NCBI GenBank assembly: GCA_009801015.1
Contig: VHZZ01001141.1
Span: 131,489 to 159,310, forward strand
DNA from: Silene noctiflora
Lineage: Eukaryota > Streptophyta > Magnoliopsida > Caryophyllales > Caryophyllaceae
Length of the DNA stretch: 27,822 nucleotides
Direction: 5' to 3'
In this document: piece by piece, positions 1-10,673 of the stretch
Layout of the letters: each line of letters starts with the position of its first letter
How positions within the stretch are numbered: position 1 is the first letter of the stretch
Program-made: the position numbers and the translations under genes
The notes under the pieces: generated by a model
What the model saw: the letters and a program-made list of their open reading frames with translations, nothing else
The model's database searches: none
What the model was told of the DNA's origin: nothing

Positions 1-2708
1 ACACAGCTCGTAGTAACAGTCCAGCTTACTGTTATTCAATCAGAGTAACAGTGAGCTGAATTGTTACTTAGCCATTACTGAGTACTTTACTTCATTGCCT
101 TTACATTAGGGACACAAATTTTACTTCTAATCTTGAATGAGCAGATTTCAGAGCTTCAAATTCCTGAAAGAGTAAACTAAGAAGGCACATATGAGAGTGG
201 CATGTCATCATCAATCAAAGGGACTCAACAGTATACTTAATATAACACGTGCTGGTTTAATAATAGTGTGTGTAATTAATGAGTTGCATTGGACAACACC
301 ATGTAGAATTATTGTCTTTGTGTCATCCCAAATCCGGCAATGTTGGTCTACTTTTCTTACTAACCACAATTATATACAATTAAGTTTCTACTTTTACAAC
401 TAGCTTCAAACACTAATAATAACAGTAATATTTTTTTCTACAAGAATAAATCATAAATGGTCCGTAAAAATTGACTTGGTTAATTAAAATATGAGTAATT
501 AATAATTCATGAACATCAGGTTGATATCATACCTTCATCTAAGTCGTATATTGTAATCTGTCTAAGATATGACATTATTCTAAATTAGAGTCTATATATA
601 TAAATCCTTCAAAAAAAAAAACGGTGGCTAATTATTATTATTATTATCATTATCATTTGAACCTAAGTAAAAACACAAAACAACAAATTTTTCAAGCGAG
701 TTGTTTATTATTGGAATCTGAAAAGTATGACCAGCTTAAAAGTTATCCCTGCTCTACCAAGTTACCTGCTTAATTTCAAGCAGCTTGTTTTTTATCGATT
801 AATTATGTGAAATGGGCATATTCAAACTACAAATATACAGCTCACACGATTATGAGGGTATATAATACAATATTAAAATGTGAGATTCCAAAATGCCATA
901 TTTGTGGAATCGTGGAAGCACCTAATTGTACGTCGACCAATTTGACTTACATGAATAATTATTTTTTCTAAAAAAAAAAAGGCTGCTACTCCGAACTACC
1001 TTTGTCAAAAACTGAGGTCACTCCTATAAGCCATGCTACTTTACCTATTTAATTCTTATTTAAGATGATAATATCCTCTTAAATTTACAACGATTTAAGT
1101 ATGATAGATGAGATAAAATAGAGATACTTAGGAACTAAAAAAAGAAAGTTTATCCTTTAATTCTTATTTAAGATGATTAAGTTAAGATCTCTGAATATTG
1201 AAAGCAAAACTATAGTCGTAATAAAATTCTCATTTAAGTTTAAGACAGTTCAAATACATATCAATTCATCTTACTTGTTATTCAGAAAATGGCAAATTTT
1301 TTGTCTTTATTATCAGTATGTGGTAGTATTTGGTCCGTCTTAAGCAAGACTTAGTGCGGGCAGCAGGGTGGCTTGACTTGTATATAAATGCATTATTTGA
1401 GGGTTGAGAGTTGAGATGAAACTCAACAAAGGCGGCTTTCTTTATCCAAATACTGAAACACCATCTCTTTTTTGTGTCAACCTCATTAACGCACCATGAT
1501 TACAGAATGTCTCTTGCTTCTTAATTAATTAATTAATTAATTAATTAATTGATTCCTAAGAATATGCAACGGACTAATTATATATTTATATTGCTTGTTA
1601 TATGCCGCTGAATTTTCTTAATCAGTAGGCATTGCTCGAACAATTAGATATACAACCGGTGTTGATAAATATCTAATCGCATTATAAATTGACCCAATTC
1701 AAATCCAGTTGAAACTCCCAGGGTTCACGTGAACTTGGACTAGTAAACAAGAGTCTAGTGCACGGACAGGAGAAGTAAAGTTGGATTTGCTTTGATGTTG
1801 AGGACTTTTACATCAACATCCTCACTCAATTTGCATCTCACAAACTACCAACAAATGTCATACACCAACTCTATAAGACGGATGTTTCAGACTAGAGTTC
1901 ATCAAAACCGGGTTATGGCTGGACACAGTCCGGACTCAATTGCTAAAAAAAATTGTCAACCGAGCCTTACTTCACAACCCGAGCCCGTTAAGTGGGTCAG
2001 ATTTCACTCTACGTACTCGCCCACTTCAAGAAAGCAGATCGGCCCAAGGATCTCACTAAAATCAAATACAAAAATTAGTGTTTTTATTAAAACACGAGTT
2101 TGTTATCGCTACATCCTGCAAAAAAAAAAAAAATTAATTAATTGTCTTTAAACCCTCCCATACATTTACTCTATGTTTTAAACTTCTAAGTCAACACTAT
2201 ACGACTGTCTTATAATATAATTTGTGAAAAAAACTACTCCGTATTGTTTATGTTTTTGACAATCAATCGATATTATATATTGTGAATTATTGTGAAAGTC
2301 AAATATTATGATTTTTTTTTAGTGAAAGTCAACGGTAGGAGACGATAAACATACGATAGAGTACTGTTTCTCATAGGATAATATACTTCTAATCGAGATG
2401 AGTAACATGCATTTTCACCATTTGACAGGAATCAAACTCTTGAACAGTGTCCAGCTTGCATTGATAATTTGGTATGGCATGCCAAAAACCCCTAAAACAT
2501 GTTACATGCTACACATTACACATTTACAAAATTTGCACCATTGAATACGGCAAAACATGGTGCATATATATTGCCATTGAAGAGCATACGTTATATGGAA
2601 CTCATGATCAACTTTTTCTAACCTCGGCGGGCTGCAAGCTGAAATCTTTGCATTTTGGTAGGTCTTTTATAATCAGACCTTTCAAAATCTCCGATGAACC
2701 AACATGGC
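1..2708. other. Non-genic flank downstream of WEE1
   Basis: AT-rich, with short simple repeats (TTA units near 632-656, TTAA at 1521-1550) and A tracts. Open frames here are short, show no recognised motif and have codon content like random AT-rich DNA. TATATAAAT at about 1380 could be a TATA box, but no gene follows that I can identify. The WEE1 3' untranslated region must begin just left of 2709; no exact AATAAA was found close to it. Confidence 0.6.
1521..1550. repeat. (TTAA)n microsatellite, 30 bp
   Basis: Seven and a half perfect TTAA units in AT-rich non-genic DNA. Confidence 0.95.
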
Positions 2709-5700
2709 TTACTTAGATTTCACAGCTTGCATGGTTTTGGAAAAAATAGGATTCTCGATTATTTGTTTTGCTGAAGGTCTTTGAGCCGGATCAGGATCCA
2801 CCATTGCCTGTTATATGTCAAAATATGAGAAAACCAAGGTATTTAATCTAGCAGTGACGCACATTGTGATGAGTTATCCATATTTTGGATCTACGCTGTA
2901 TTGGGCTCCATTCCATTTATGGCACAATGACCAAAGATCAGGTTGAAGCGACCAAGAGGAAATGACATTTAGTACGAGGAAGAAAACACAGAAAAAGGCT
3001 AACTTATTGAAAGACTGATTAACTATGTCGCTTAGATTTTTCATTTTTTCCCCGGCAAACACATGACACCCCAATTTAGCTCAAAACAGTATGACCAAGT
3101 GGGTCGTATGGGCAAGCAGAACATATTGTTTATGAACTACAAATTACCTTGAGCAAATTCTGCAACTGAAGTGAATTGGTAGGAAGCAATGACAGTTTCC
3201 CCTCCTTCAGAAGCTGATGACCAGTATCAGGCAATGACGACCCCAGCAAAAGCTCATAAATAGAGACTCCGAGTGAAAAGATATCGACTTTATCAAGATG
3301 ATCATACTTCTCATTCAGAATTTCTTGGGGCATATAGCGTGCGTCGCCCTCTTCAATGGGCAAACTTTTATCAAGCAGTGTAGCACAGCCGAAATCACCA
3401 AGCTTAAAGATGCCACTCTTGACATAAATATTGTCTGGCTTCAGATCGAGATGAGCAATACCTTTCTCATGTATAAATTTCAGTGCTCTGGCAATCTGTA
3501 TAAACAAGTTCAGTGAATGTGGCCATGCTGAGAAATCAAAGAACACAATAACTTATACGGAGTACGTACTCCGTATGAGATGGTTCTACATGTGATGCCA
3601 ACCCATTGACCATACAAATTAAATGCATATTACATATTCGAGTTGGTCTAAGAATTAAGACCTTTGTATGAGAGTATGAGACTATCTCGAACAAGTTTCA
3701 CCAATAGAGAATTGTGTACTGTTTTTAAAGCTTGGAACATCATTTTGCTTATCACGTCCACACAAAAGAACAATTATGAGCAAGTGTCTAACTGAATACA
3801 AATATATACCTGGTATAGAGCTTCCAAAACTTTTTCCTCATTCTGCAAGCAACACGAATTATGAATAGACAGGCTATAGTCACAGAGCTCCATCTGTATG
3901 TACAATTTCTCATTTTCAAACCAAGATGTGTGGTACGCTACTATATTTTCATGGAAACCTGCAATTACCAAATCAAATTATTCAAAAATCTTATTGAGGT
4001 GGCGATAATTGAGTAACGAGACTTGGCAAACGGGTTGCTCAAGCTGGCCGTGCCATTTCAAGCACTTTGTTATAGGGTCAATTTTAGTACAGATCATTTT
4101 CGAGTAGGTGGTAATTGGCCAGGCCCAATTCGGACATTTTCAATACAAGTTTTCTCGGACTGCGTTGATTTAGGTTCGGATGTACTTTGGGGTGTTCTTT
4201 CCAAGCCCAGTCGGTGTTTGGGTCATTTGAATCTTGGTCAGTTCTACCACGTCTACTACTAACTACATTTTACAACATATCAGACTTTTTCACATACCTA
4301 GAGCAGCTAATGCTTGAACTTCCATCAAAGCTTTCCTCCTGCAGTTATCATTCAAGATAAGTTGCTAATTAATAACAAAGTCAGTTAGATAATAAGAGAG
4401 CTGTCAAGTCGTGGACTGCAACAAGCAAACAAGTTACCTTTCTGTGTCTTGGTACAATTGCCTGATGCTATGTTTTACAGCATACATACAACCATCAATT
4501 CTCTTCAGCACTTTAAATACACGGCTGAAGTTCCCATTTCCAATTTGCTAAGAAGAAGGAAATCAAGTATTAAGTATGTTGATTTTTAAACGTAAAATTT
4601 ATAAGCTGTGTGGAACTGCAAGTACCTCAATTTCTTGAAAGTCTGCTCGATATCGTGACATGCTGTCAACACCAGCAGAAACTGAGAAAAAACCTGAGTG
4701 CCAGAAAAGCAAAGTGGAAATGAATCACTTCCAGAAAAACAGAAATAACTAATTTTAGACAAGGTGGGAAATGAATTCCATCCCTTTAAAGCAGTTCGAG
4801 TAACTAACTCGCAAACTTAAATTTTAGATGGTACAAATATCATCATTATCATCACCCGTTTGTTTCCAAAGAGACTCTACACCTAGAAGAGTAGAAGGGT
4901 AGGGGAAGAAGCGCAAACTGAAAATGCCATTAACTCATTATGCAAACACTATTAGAGAAGGAAGCAAACAATGGCTCAGAAGTAGCTACCTGGGCACTTA
5001 GTTCTCCAACTATCAAACGGATCCACATCCGTTTCTGAGGCATCATCTATATACGGGTTCCTTATACAAGGTGGTGGCATGACACGACAACGTAAAGCAA
5101 CTGCTGACGGAGGAACATAACTTCGTCCTTTTCCCAGTGTAGTTGATAGGCTTGTTTTTTCCGTCTTTATTTCATCAGTGTAAGAAGAATCTTTTGAGAG
5201 TTCTTCAGTCTTCTGACTGTCAGACAGGGAATCTGGAGATTTCACAGGGACGATATCTGGAAAATCATAAAAATTCAGCGAGGTAGAAGACCAAAAAACG
5301 TAATAGAACAGCTGCTCTAGTTATACTGAAAACACGCAGCTATGTACATGCTCCAATTCAATAGTGATACATTTCAAAGAGTTGTATTAGCCTATTAGAG
5401 AACATATTGGTAGGTTTCACTAAATATTAACACAAGTACATACACTTGCAATGGAACTCCATACTCATTAGTCATTACAGAAGTTACCAACACAACATTC
5501 ATTCTCGTACTTTTTACCCCACCTTTTACGGGATCCCTATAGCCACTAGGGTAATGTTGTTTTTGTTGTTGTTTCCCATAGTGAAATAACACTCCTGTCC
5601 TTGAGAGTTCAGAGACCTACATAATAAGCAATCTATGGTGCTAATGCTAATATAGTTTCCACTGCTGTATGTGAACTGGAAAGACGTCAAGGATCCTCAT

Positions 5701-7136
5701 GGGCATACACAAGAATCAAAGTCATTTGGGTACATCTCAACCTTCATATGACATAAACATGGTTATCTAGGGAGCATATCATAGCTAACTGGTTAACTAC
5801 TACTCATTTTAACACATCAAATCAGGTACATGGACCGAATTAGTTGCAAGCTTCATGACTTTAATGCAGATTTACAAACAAAGTTGTCCTGGTGTAAGCA
5901 AAGAAAGAAGTATAATCCTAAGGCTCTAAAGTCCGAGCTTCTAAGTAGGCAACTACCCTGCTTATGTATATTACGCCGAGTGGTCTTCAACTTCTCCGGT
6001 GAAGGTGGACAAGCGTTAATTTCCTGCTGTAGAAGCAAAGACATTTATAAAATCAATAAACAACAACAACAAAATATGGATTAATATACCAAGAGAATCT
6101 AATCATCATCACTACCTTGTCCCCATCCAAATTGCTGAAAAGATTTTGACATTCGGGCGTAATGTAATCAGGTGTGCTGCAATACATTTCCACACATAGG
6201 GTCAATATTCAGCAAACCAGACATTTATAAAACCAAACTTTAAATCATTAATCACACAAAAACCGACCCATTTCCAAATCGACAACACAAATTTGTTACA
6301 GATTAACAAAGCAATGCATCAAGACTCAAGAGTCAAACTCTTTGAAACCCCAAGCTCAACCATTGATTTGGCTTCAACCATCAGCTTAAACTTTTGGCCG
6401 GGACGATTCCCACACATAAATACACTTACAACTTCCAATAATCAGCAAAATCAGCAATTTATAAAACCAAACTTTAAATCAAATAACCAAACAAAAAACG
6501 CCAATCAATACAGTTTAACAAAAGCTTACTCAATCAAAGCAATGCATCAAGACTCAATACTCAAAAACTCTTTGAAACCCCGAGCTCAAACCATCGATTT
6601 GGCTCCAACCATCAGCTTAAACTTTTGGTCGTGACGATTCTCACACATAAATCACACTCACAATTACCAATTTTATCAGCATATCAATTCAGCAGGCATC
6701 ATATTAAGCAATTAAATTAAAAATACTCATCAAAACTTGCTAAAACTGCACAGTGTTGAAATCAAACAAAAACAAAAACATGGGTAATGATTAATAACAG
6801 AAAAAAGATTAAAACTTGAATGAAATAATGAGATGGGTACCAAAAAAAATCTTGACTAAGGATGAAATCTTTATCATCAAAAGTACCCATAACATTATCA
6901 ACAACTAAATCAACATCACTTGAAGCTGAACTAACTTTCTGCAACTTAGAACACTCAACTCTATTATTATTATTATTAATAATATTAATATTAATATTTT
7001 TATTAAGATTATTATTATTAATAATCTTTTGAGAATGAAGGACAGAGAGTTGGGTAAGCATGGGTTTCAAAGGTCTAGTATTAGAGGGTATTTTTTTAGT
7101 GTCTTTTTTGGTTGAATTTCTTCTACTTCTCTTCAT
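2709..7136 (-). CDS. WEE1: WEE1 kinase, nine exons (CDK-inhibitory protein kinase)
   Basis: Known role of the family: nuclear kinase that phosphorylates the inhibitory tyrosine near the CDKA N-terminus and, in plants, acts in the DNA replication/damage checkpoint downstream of ATR/ATM. Exons read by hand: 7136-6841, 6176-6116, 5256-4990, 4693-4626, 4547-4438, 4338-4298, 3958-3810, 3495-3148, 2807-2709 (stop TAA). All junctions are GT-AG and keep phase except intron 2. The product is about 479 residues; Arabidopsis WEE1 is about 500. The N-terminal region has an Asn-rich tract (about residues 39-58), then KDFILSQDFFCTPDYITP across exons 1-2, a plant WEE1 signature, and AVALRCRVMPPPC in exon 3. 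Kinase landmarks: glycine loop GNGNFS (about 234), AVK lysine (about 256), HLDLKPDN (about 346), DFG (about 365) and the Wee1-type EGDARYMPQE (about 380). The start is the first ATG of the conserved frame. Intron 2 is odd: the obvious GT and AG give a frameshift and an immediate TGA (see findings). Identity is very sure; the exon 2/3 junction is not. Confidence 0.95.
3555..3576. repeat. 22-bp perfect palindrome in WEE1 intron 7
   Basis: ATACGGAGTAC is followed directly by its reverse complement GTACTCCGTAT, with the centre between 3565 and 3566. The half-site TACGGAGTA or a close form recurs in the window at about 2236 (TACTCCGTA), 10630 (ATACGGAGTAT) and 17830 (GAGTACGTATTCTCCGTAC). Confidence 0.85.
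3576..3690. mobile_element. Small TIR-bearing MITE in WEE1 intron 7
   Basis: The left end reads TGAGATGGTTCTACATGTGA and the right end, on the other strand, TCGAGATAGTCTCATA. The block ACATGTGATGCCAACCCATT near 3588 resembles the GH3.9 intron 1 element (ACGTGTGAACCAACCCATAA). The left edge abuts a 22-bp palindrome at 3555-3576. No clear target duplication was found, so the ends are approximate. Confidence 0.55.
6191..6700. repeat. Tandem duplication of about 230 bp in WEE1 intron 1
   Basis: ATTTATAAAACCAAACTTTA occurs at 6223 and 6457; GCAATGCATCAAGACTCA at 6311 and 6539; CACACATAAA at 6411 and 6642. The copies differ by small indels, so the offset is 228-234 bp. A partial third start (CACACATAGGG) lies at 6191. 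The array fills most of the 664-bp intron 1. Confidence 0.85.
6962..7026. repeat. ATT/AAT-rich low-complexity tract inside WEE1 exon 1
   Basis: Imperfect ATT trinucleotide repeats on the plus strand encode the Asn/Ile-rich segment of the WEE1 N-terminus (about residues 38-58) on the minus strand. The segment is outside the kinase domain. Confidence 0.85.
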
Positions 7137-7483
7137 TTTTGAGCAATTTTTGAGATTGGAAAAATGGGGAAAGTTAGTGATTCTTAAATTAAATTAAGGG
7201 TTTGTGAGAGGGTGTAAGGATTTGCAATTGCGCGGGGGATTAAGAATTTTGAGTGGGATTTGGTTTTTAATTGGGTGGATAAATTGGGTGTTGGGATTTG
7301 GTTTGGTTTGATCTCAACGGTTGATGTTTGGTCTACATTCTCTTAATCTGTTCATGGTTCGTCCTTGTCCATTGACTCGAATAACCCGATTCGTTTAGGT
7401 CGTCCATGTCTATTCATTTCCTCAAGTTTCATAGCTTGATACTTACTCCTATCTAGACCTGTCAAATTCTGACCCGACCGAAA

Positions 7484-7625
7484 ACTCAACCCGACCTGAC
7501 CCATTTTTTCAGGGTCGAGACCCGAAAATTTCGACCCGGTGAACCGTTTGATCCGAGCCCGAAATAACTCGTTATTTTAGGATCGAGACCCGACCCGAAC
7601 GAGTCGACTCGTAATTTGTTTTCGC
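7484..7625. repeat. GACCCGACC-rich dispersed repeat
   Basis: Dense variants of GACCCGACC, GGTCGAGACCCGA and CCCGAACGAGTCG. The same vocabulary appears in GH3.9 intron 2 (about 13087-13260), near 18030-18120, and weakly, on the other strand, in WEE1 intron 6 (about 4085-4240). This is a common plant dispersed-repeat style; its parent element is unknown. Confidence 0.5.
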
Positions 7626-7737
7626 AGTACAATTTTTACTCATTATAGTACTTTGCATCAAACTTTCCATTTGTATGCCCTTGAATAAAAAACACAAACC
7701 TAATTCTCTCTTCCTTCTCTCTATTGTTGAAATCCTC

Positions 7738-7968
7738 TTTCTTGCCTAGTAAGCAAAGATTGACCCCTGCGGAAAGGATGATTCATTCCATTCGGATCGA
7801 CATGAGAGTCCAACTCCATTGCATTGTCAGTATTTGTGTTGTATATTTGAAAGAGGTTAACCTCCTTGCCTCTCTCATCGTACAATCCTCTTCCTGACGA
7901 GCCCCCCTTCTCCTCGGCCNACAGAGACAAAAAAAATGGAGGGCTTGGTGCCAACAGTTCACCACGAA
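7738..7968. other. Probable plastid-DNA insertion (NUPT)
   Basis: The stretch resembles remembered sequence from the plastid inverted repeat, in the rps12/rps7-trnV spacer. The words include GACCCCTGCGGAAAGGATGA, CGACATGAGAGTCCAACTCC, TTGTATATTTGAAAGAGGTT and CACAGAGACAAAA near GGTGCCAACAGTTC. It has point differences and no intact gene. It is more GC-rich than its flanks. It contains one unresolved base (N at 7920). It lies about 600 bp upstream of the WEE1 start. The origin rests on recall, not a search. Confidence 0.6.
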
Positions 7969-8305
7969 ATCATCACGAGCTTCTTCAACCTCCTTGAAAA
8001 TTTTCAATTATGAATGATTATTCGAATGAAGAACATGTATTCAATTCATTAAATCTATATTAATAATTAAATTGACCTTTCTTATACTTTATTTTCTTTT
8101 AATTAGGGTTTATATCTAAATTAATTAAGGGCTAATTAGTGTGGTATGATGGAGTTTGTTGGTGGTGGTTTATGGTCAGCCGTCACCGGAGTGGTTCAAT
8201 GGTGGTCTGCCGGTAATGTAGAAGTGGTTGTTAGAGTTGGGGCACGGTGGTTGAAGAGTTAAGCACACCCCCAAGACCCCCACATAACAATGTACTGTAT
8301 TAAAC

Positions 8306-8325
8306 AAAAAAAAAAAAAAAAAAAA
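8306..8325. repeat. A20 tract
   Basis: Twenty A bases in non-genic DNA. It could be the tail of an old retroposed copy, but no target duplication was recognised. Confidence 0.9.
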
Positions 8326-10137
8326 TTGAAGGTTCAATGACAGATTGTCAGTACACCAATACTCCATGTAACTCCCCACCCTCTGACCCCACCTTGAAAC
8401 CCAATCCCTAACCCACCACAAGCTCCCCACTACCAGCTCCACCCTTCGCCGGAAAACTACATCCCATGCCGGCGCCAATGCCAATGAACGCCTCCAACTC
8501 TTAAGCCCAACCTTGTAGCACACATAAACATTGCGCAAGCCGTCGAATTGTTGACCGACCGGCGACCACAGTAGACCACGTCAGATTGTTGGCCCGCCTT
8601 GTCGTTGATGATGGTGGTTGACTACGAGTTGTTGACAATATTCGTCGACGGTAGTCATTGGTGAGAGGAAACTAGAAAGACAAATGAAAGGGAAACTATG
8701 AGGTGGAAATGTGAGGGATAAAATCGTCAATGTTGTATTGCGAAAATCAACACCCTTTCAAATTTAGACATCTTTTAATTAAAACAATGATAACTACGTT
8801 AAGATATAACATTTTCATAAATAGCTTCTTAATTAATTTTCATAAGAGTTTATTTTCGCTAAAGCTGCAGTTTAAGCGTGAAATCTCCTACAGAGATATC
8901 AAGTATGAGAATTAGATTATAGTGACAACTGACAGAGAATGTTTAATCTACTTATGATTTATGGGTTTTAGCAACGCCACTCTACTATCAAACAATGAAG
9001 TGCTTCTCTTTTTCACAAATTCTTATTTGACGGACAAAATCCGTCACTTTGAGGAGACGTGAAACAATGGGGCAAGTGGGAGGATAAATGGGGAGGTGTG
9101 GAGGGACTTTGAGAGGTCTCTTTGAAGAAACCGTCACAAACAAGACTTTTTCTCTCTTTTTATTGCTTTAAGCGCAAAAAATGGAGTGCTAAACTCAAAA
9201 TAAGAGCAGGCTCGCATTTTCCATGGAAATGTATTCTATTTTGTTACTTATTTAAAAAAAATTCAAATTCAATTTTTTTTATTGTTTTATTTTTTCTTAT
9301 GAATATGAATATTAATATTAATATGGTTTAATTTATTTTTTATGTTTTATTTAATTCAGGAAAAAAAAATCCTCTTTTTTTCCAGAAAAATGTATTCCTT
9401 AAGAAAAATCAAATCAAATTAAATCATAAACATATTCGTATATTTTAAAATTTCTAATTAAAATAAATAATAATTTTAGTAAGCAAATTATTTAGCTGAC
9501 ATCAGGTCGAAAGACCGTCGCACATGAGTGTTACCAAGTCGAAAGATTATTTTAGTTAGCAAATTATCAAAAACAAAAACAATAAAAAGATTTTGTAATA
9601 ATAAAAAAATTAACAAAAAAGATTATCTAGTTATGTTTTAAACTAGTTTAGAAAAAAAAAATTTATTCTTTAAAGTTAAAGATGTCTATTATTTAAATCA
9701 TGTCAAACTCTATAAAACCAAATTGGAATTAGATCAAACCTTGGGCACCCAAAAATGAAACTATAAGCAAGGCAGAAGGTACCCAAATTAGAATTAGGCA
9801 AATCTGAGGCATCCATATTAAAATTATATCAAACCTCAGATACTCTTTTAGACATGCCATTTTGAATTGAAGCAATAAGACGGAATTTTGTAACTATTTT
9901 ACAGTCAAATGTGAGTATGTGACCATTATTGAATAACAAGTTATCATAGGCAGTAACAATGGCGCTATATATCTATATCATTGTGATTACATTTAAATAT
10001 TTAATCATAAAATGGTGACATATACCGGTTAAAAGTTTTAGACGAAAAGTCATATAGTAGTTACACTTCTTAAGCTTGATCAAGTCTGCGGTTATGTGCA
10101 TTGTTTTCTCGTTAAGCATCTATTACGTTCTAATTAA

Positions 10138-10240
10138 TACTCCCTTTTATTTTGTCAAATTAGACCGATTAACTCACTTTTTGTGATGAGAGAAGTTGGT
10201 CCATGGGGCTAATTCATAGAGAGTATGAAATAGAGGGAGT
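10138..10240. mobile_element. Short Stowaway-like MITE downstream of GH3.9
   Basis: The left end TACTCCCTTTTATTTTG and, on the other strand, the right end ACTCCCTCTATTTC form an imperfect terminal inverted repeat of the CTCCCTCCGT type common in plant Stowaway elements. The right flank lacks the expected TA, so it is probably old and degraded. Confidence 0.45.
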
Positions 10241-10446
10241 CGTTATCTACGTTTGAAATCTCCCTCATACGAAAAGACAATAGATAACTATCTACTAGAA
10301 CAGACGGCTCGCGTCTTCATGTTACTTGTGGAGTTGTGGTTAAGAGTTCTGGCATCAATATCAAGTTTATGCCTATTACAAATTTACAAAAATCTTGTCC
10401 TCCCAAACAGTCTAACTGATAAAACGGCTAAAAAGACGCGAACAAT

Positions 10447-10452
10447 TTTATT
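10447..10452 (-). terminator. Candidate poly(A) signal of GH3.9
   Basis: An exact AATAAA on the minus strand lies about 220 bases after the GH3.9 stop codon, a usual distance for a plant 3' untranslated region. Plant signals are loose and the region is AT-rich, so this is a candidate only. Confidence 0.35.
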
Positions 10453-10673
10453 ATACAGGAGTAGATTTGGTCAGTAGTTTCTGACAGTACAATAATTAAC
10501 TACATAATAATCCCATTAAACCATGGATAAATAGTTAACCCATGGCATAAACAAGAACTAATACGGTACAAGGTTGCAATCAACTTCGGTTAGGTGCATG
10601 AAAGCTTTTTCTTCTAACAGATTAGATAATACGGAGTATTAGATTAGATTAGATAAGGTCGTTTGCAGAGCTC

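Larger units (their letters stand above)
7137..10673. other. Intergenic region between WEE1 and GH3.9
   Basis: It contains the WEE1 leader and upstream region (from 7137), a GACCC-rich repeat, the plastid-like insertion, a GC-richer stretch of GGTGGT/CCGGCG words at about 8155-8680 of unknown origin, AT-rich DNA with three loose AATTRGAATTA-type repeats (9721, 9786, about 9819), the Stowaway-like element and the GH3.9 3' flank. No protein or RNA gene can be supported. Confidence 0.6.

Noticed and set aside
4023-4262. 79-residue open frame on the plus strand
   Set aside because: It lies in WEE1 intron 6 on the opposite strand, within repeat-like GGGTC/GGTTCGG sequence.
5257-6115. U12-type explanation for the odd WEE1 intron 2
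   Set aside because: The donor GTAGTG does not match the GTATCCTT or ATATCCTT U12 consensus.
7226-7240. Possible E2F site (TTGCGCGGGGG) upstream of WEE1
   Set aside because: It does not match the TTTSSCGC consensus closely enough to call, although E2F control of WEE1 would be plausible.
7721-8007. Two overlapping open frames on the minus strand, up to 77 residues
   Set aside because: They run through the plastid-like fragment and an unresolved base, and lack the features of a real gene.
8176-8538. 120-residue open frame on the minus strand
   Set aside because: It reads through the A20 tract as poly-Phe and shows no domain; the region is composition-biased repeat-like DNA.
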